A stretch of DNA of 6,445 nt. Origin: Actinomycetales bacterium. Lineage in GTDB: Bacteria > Actinomycetota > Actinomycetes > Actinomycetales > Cellulomonadaceae. The notes beneath the pieces were generated by a model, which searched no databases, was not told where the DNA came from, and was given only the letters and a program-made list of their open reading frames with translations. Every line of letters starts with the position of its first letter. The first letter of the stretch is position 1. The stretch lies in assembly GCA_015655615.1 (NCBI GenBank), contig JAATES010000281.1, positions 1 to 6,445 on the forward strand, given 5' to 3'. Positions 5,352 to 6,445 of the stretch are shown here, in pieces. The position numbers and the translations under genes were made by a program.

Positions 5352-6445
5352 TCAGGCCTCCACGACCACCGGGATGATCATGGGTCTGCGACGCAGTCGG
5401 CCGGACACCCAGCGGCCGACCACTCGGCGCATGACCTGCTGAAGCTGGTGTGAGTCGGCGTTCCCCGCGGCGGATGCCTCCTCGAGTGCGGCGATCAGCT
5501 GCGGCAGGATGCCATCGAAGACGGCATCGTCCTCAGCGAAGCCTCTCGCCTGGATATGCGGTCCCGCGATGACCTTGCCGCTTCCGGAATCGACCACCGC
5601 GAAGATCGAGATGAATCCCTCCTCGCCCAGGATGCGGCGGTCCTTGAGCTCGGCGTCGGTCAGCTCCCCCACGCTCGACCCGTCGACATACACGTAACCG
5701 CAGGGAACGGCTCCGACCACGCTCGCCTTGCCGTCAAGCAGGTCCACGACCACGCCGTCCTCTGCGAGGATCACGCGCTCGGGCGGCACCCCGGTCTTGA
5801 CCGCGAGTGCCCCGTTGGCGATGAGATGCCGGACCTCGCCGTGGACCGGCATGACGTTCTTGGGGCGCAGGATGTTGTAGCAGTACAGCAGCTCGCCCGC
5901 ACTCGCGTGACCGGACACGTGGACCTTCGCGTTGCCTGAGTGCACCACGCGGGCTCCCAGGCGCATCAGGCCGTTGATGACGCGGAAGACGGCGTTCTCG
6001 TTGCCCGGGATCAACGACGACGCCAGGATGACGGTGTCCCCGTGTCCGACAGAGATCTTGTGATCACGGTTGGCGATCCGGCTCAGCGCAGCCATCGGCT
6101 CGCCCTGCGACCCGGTGCACATCAGCACGATCTGATCGTCCGGCAGGGAGTCGACCTTCTTGGCGTCGATGAGCACATCCGGGGGCACGGTGAGGTATCC
6201 GAGGTCGGCGGCGATGCCCATGTTGCGGACCATCGACCGGCCGACGAAGGCCACCCTGCGGCCGTGCGCATACGCGGCATCGAGCACCTGCTGGACCCGG
6301 TGCACGTGCGAGGAGAACGAGGCCACGACGATGCGCTTCTCACACCCTGCGAACACCGTGTCCAGCACGGGGCCGATCTCGCGCTCTTGGGTGACGAACC
6401 CGGGGACCTCCGCATTCGTGGAGTCGACCATGAACAGGTCGACGC
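5352..6445 (-). CDS. rnj: Ribonuclease J (beta-CASP metallo-beta-lactamase RNase), 5' part off window
   Basis: RNase J is a cytoplasmic ribonuclease with 5'-3' exonuclease and endonuclease activity in mRNA decay and rRNA maturation. About 364 codons are visible; the family is usually about 550-560 residues, so the N-terminal metallo-beta-lactamase part with the HxHxDH zinc site lies beyond the right edge. The frame runs open to the edge, and the visible start VDLFMVDSTNAEVPGF is internal sequence, not a true N-terminus. Family motifs present are CTGSQGEPMAAL (ending near 6119), the histidine motif HVSGHAS (about 5900-5925) and MPVHGE (5835-5852). The C-terminal domain follows, ending PMIIPVVVEA at the TGA stop 5352-5354. 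No frame break is seen. It lies 79 bp upstream of ftsK on the same strand and could be cotranscribed with it, although a hairpin and a -10-like box lie between. Confidence 0.95.
   Translation of the reverse strand, partial: VDLFMVDSTNAEVPGFVTQEREIGPVLDTVFAGCEKRIVVASFSSHVHRVQQVLDAAYAHGRRVAFVGRSMVRNMGIAADLGYLTVPPDVLIDAKKVDSLPDDQIVLMCTGSQGEPMAALSRIANRDHKISVGHGDTVILASSLIPGNENAVFRVINGLMRLGARVVHSGNAKVHVSGHASAGELLYCYNILRPKNVMPVHGEVRHLIANGALAVKTGVPPERVILAEDGVVVDLLDGKASVVGAVPCGYVYVDGSSVGELTDAELKDRRILGEEGFISIFAVVDSGSGKVIAGPHIQARGFAEDDAVFDGILPQLIAALEEASAAGNADSHQLQQVMRRVVGRWVSGRLRRRPMIIPVVVEA

Noticed and set aside
5341..5355. CTGAC/GTCAG 5-bp stem over the rnj stop codon.
   Set aside because: The stem is short, overlaps coding sequence and competes with an ACCGG/CCGGT pairing. 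It is not distinguishable from chance.

Overview
The window is GC-rich DNA with strong G/C bias at third codon positions. The gene set and order suggest a high-GC actinobacterium: an RNase J gene, ftsK, a PgsA-type phosphatidyltransferase gene and a stand-alone cinA-like gene. A propionibacterial or related lineage is a guess from general familiarity with this neighbourhood, not something the sequence proves. No RNA gene, CRISPR array, insertion sequence or phage gene was seen, and no stretch longer than about 80 bases lacks a gene.

Layout from left to right: (1) the 3'-truncated cinA-like gene (minus, 1-523) and pgsA (minus, 510-1088) overlap and form a translationally coupled pair transcribed leftward. 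(2) A 71-bp divergent spacer separates pgsA from (3) a membrane-anchored CapA-family gene (plus, 1160-2494), the only plus-strand gene. (4) A 51-bp convergent spacer carries a perfect hairpin. (5) ftsK (minus, 2546-5272) is interrupted by an in-frame TAA at 3440-3442, between Walker A and Walker B. (6) A 79-bp spacer follows. (7) The C-terminal two thirds of an RNase J gene (minus, 5352-6445) runs off the right edge.

The genes serve core functions: RNA processing and decay (rnj), chromosome segregation at the septum (ftsK), anionic phospholipid synthesis (pgsA) and NMN recycling or pyridine-nucleotide repair (cinA). The CapA-like protein is probably a cell-surface enzyme of unknown substrate. 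It stands alone, with no capB or capC partner in the window.

The main anomaly is the ftsK nonsense codon, which separates the two halves of the motor ATPase although the reading frame is otherwise intact. A second pattern is that pgsA, capA and ftsK each have a TANNNT -10-like box 6-7 nt before the start codon and no convincing Shine-Dalgarno, which suggests leaderless transcripts. A perfect 7-bp inverted repeat spans the pgsA -10 box and start codon and could be an operator. I see no evidence of a wholly new multi-gene system.
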